From: a virus
Direction: 5' to 3' (one strand)
Virus record (IMG/VR): IMGVR_UViG_3300005264_000094
Span: 1-54,129 of that record
DNA: 54,129 bases
Part shown: positions 53,772 to 54,129 of the stretch, piece after piece
Layout: each line of letters begins with the position of its first letter
Position numbering within the stretch: the stretch's first letter is position 1
The notes under the pieces: model-generated
What the model saw: only the letters and a program-made list of their open reading frames with translations
Database searches by the model: none
Told to the model about the DNA's origin: nothing
Position numbers and translations under genes: made by a program

Positions 53772-54129
53772 ATGAAAGTAACTGAAATAGCACAAGAATT
53801 AGCAGCAACAAAAGGGACATTTTGGAATAAAGATCCAAGCAAAACAATTTTGTTTGCAAATACTGCGGCAACTCCTACAGAGGAAGAGTGGGGGAATGCG
53901 ATTCCCTTAGATCCGAGAGAAAAATTTCCTATGGGTGTGCCATCAGGGAAAATTTTCGTTAAAACAACAGGGGGGGAAGCTGAACTAGCGATCTCGGGTT
54001 TTTTCTCGAGTAATGGCGAACTACGGGAACAAATACAGAATTTAAGCGGTTATGTGAATGTCTTAGCGGTAGAAGATATGTATGCAATTGATATTCTAAA
54101 TGCAAGTAATAAAAATATAGAAATTGAAA
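53772..54129 (+). CDS. Fibre accessory gene cut by the window end, sharing its 3' module with 14265
   Basis: The ATG at 53772 follows AGGAGGAG and the frame is open to the window end (119 full codons). The N-terminal 85 residues (IAQELAATKGTFWNKDPSKT and onwards) differ from the gene at 14265. From about residue 86 (EQIQNLSGYVNVLAVEDMYA) the DNA is identical to it. A run of seven Gs occurs at 53970-53976. The complete gene cannot be seen. Confidence 0.75.
   Translation, partial: MKVTEIAQELAATKGTFWNKDPSKTILFANTAATPTEEEWGNAIPLDPREKFPMGVPSGKIFVKTTGGEAELAISGFFSSNGELREQIQNLSGYVNVLAVEDMYAIDILNASNKNIEIE
54026..54129 (+). repeat. 104-bp direct repeat, copy B, at the window end
   Basis: Identical to 14549-14652. 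The copy runs into the window end, so its true length is unknown. The distance between copies is 39,477 bases. Confidence 0.95.

Noticed and set aside
1-54129. tRNA or rRNA genes
   Set aside because: No cloverleaf or rRNA-like stretch was recognised on either strand by eye.

Overview
The window is AT-rich (about one third G+C by eye), with dense, mostly plus-strand genes, strong AGGAGG-type ribosome binding sites and some GTG/TTG starts. It looks like temperate-phage or phage-plasmid DNA of a low-GC anaerobe. A Fusobacteriota host or a Clostridia-like Firmicute would fit; the sequence does not decide between them. It carries two different contractile-tail (myovirus) structural clusters plus a low-copy plasmid replication and partition core.

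Layout. (1) 25-14.5 kb: phage A head and tail operon, PBSX/HK97-like: portal, ClpP-type prohead protease, HK97 capsid, a fused connector gene, sheath, tube, tail chaperone with a canonical -1 slippery heptamer, tape measure, Xkd-type baseplate, gpI-like protein and fibres. Its terminase lies outside the window, to the left. A one-gene unit with its own consensus promoter and terminator (10.9-11.3 kb) interrupts the tail operon and has the form of a moron. (2) 14.5-18.1 kb: fibre end, a receptor-binding protein of three repeats, endolysin, tyrosine integrase. (3) 18.1-22.8 kb: a noncoding region next to the integrase, an AbrB-like regulator, ParA/ParB, 21-bp iterons and a Rep_3-type initiator. 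(4) 22.8-26.5 kb, minus strand: a probable lysogeny operon that starts with a LexA/CI-like repressor, followed by a zinc-finger-like protein, an Ltp-like superinfection-exclusion protein, and a STAS-GHKL ATPase / STAS-like (DUF4325) / PIN nuclease cassette. (5) 26.5-33.4 kb: divergent Cro-like gene, many small early genes, an archaeo-eukaryotic-type primase, a second tyrosine recombinase and an Ogr/Delta-like zinc-ribbon activator, ending at a strong terminator. (6) 33.5-54.1 kb: phage B late operon: small membrane and coiled-coil proteins, terminases, DUF1073 portal, MuF protein, DUF2213 protease with a nested scaffold start, capsid, DUF3383 sheath, tube, frameshifted chaperone, tape measure, Gp138-type spike and baseplate, fibres.

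The last 104 bases of the window (54026-54129) are identical to 14549-14652, in both cases the C-terminal part of a tail-fibre gene. The 39,477 bp between the two copies form, if joined, a complete phage-plasmid: fibre end, receptor-binding protein, endolysin, integrase, par/rep, lysogeny operon, primase, late activator, terminase, head, tail and fibres. Phage A's structural block (25-14548) would then be either a second phage joined by homologous recombination at the shared fibre domain, or an assembly junction at that repeat. This is the most important structural feature of the window. The most promising candidate for an undescribed system is the repressor-linked STAS-GHKL/STAS/PIN cassette next to the Ltp-like gene.
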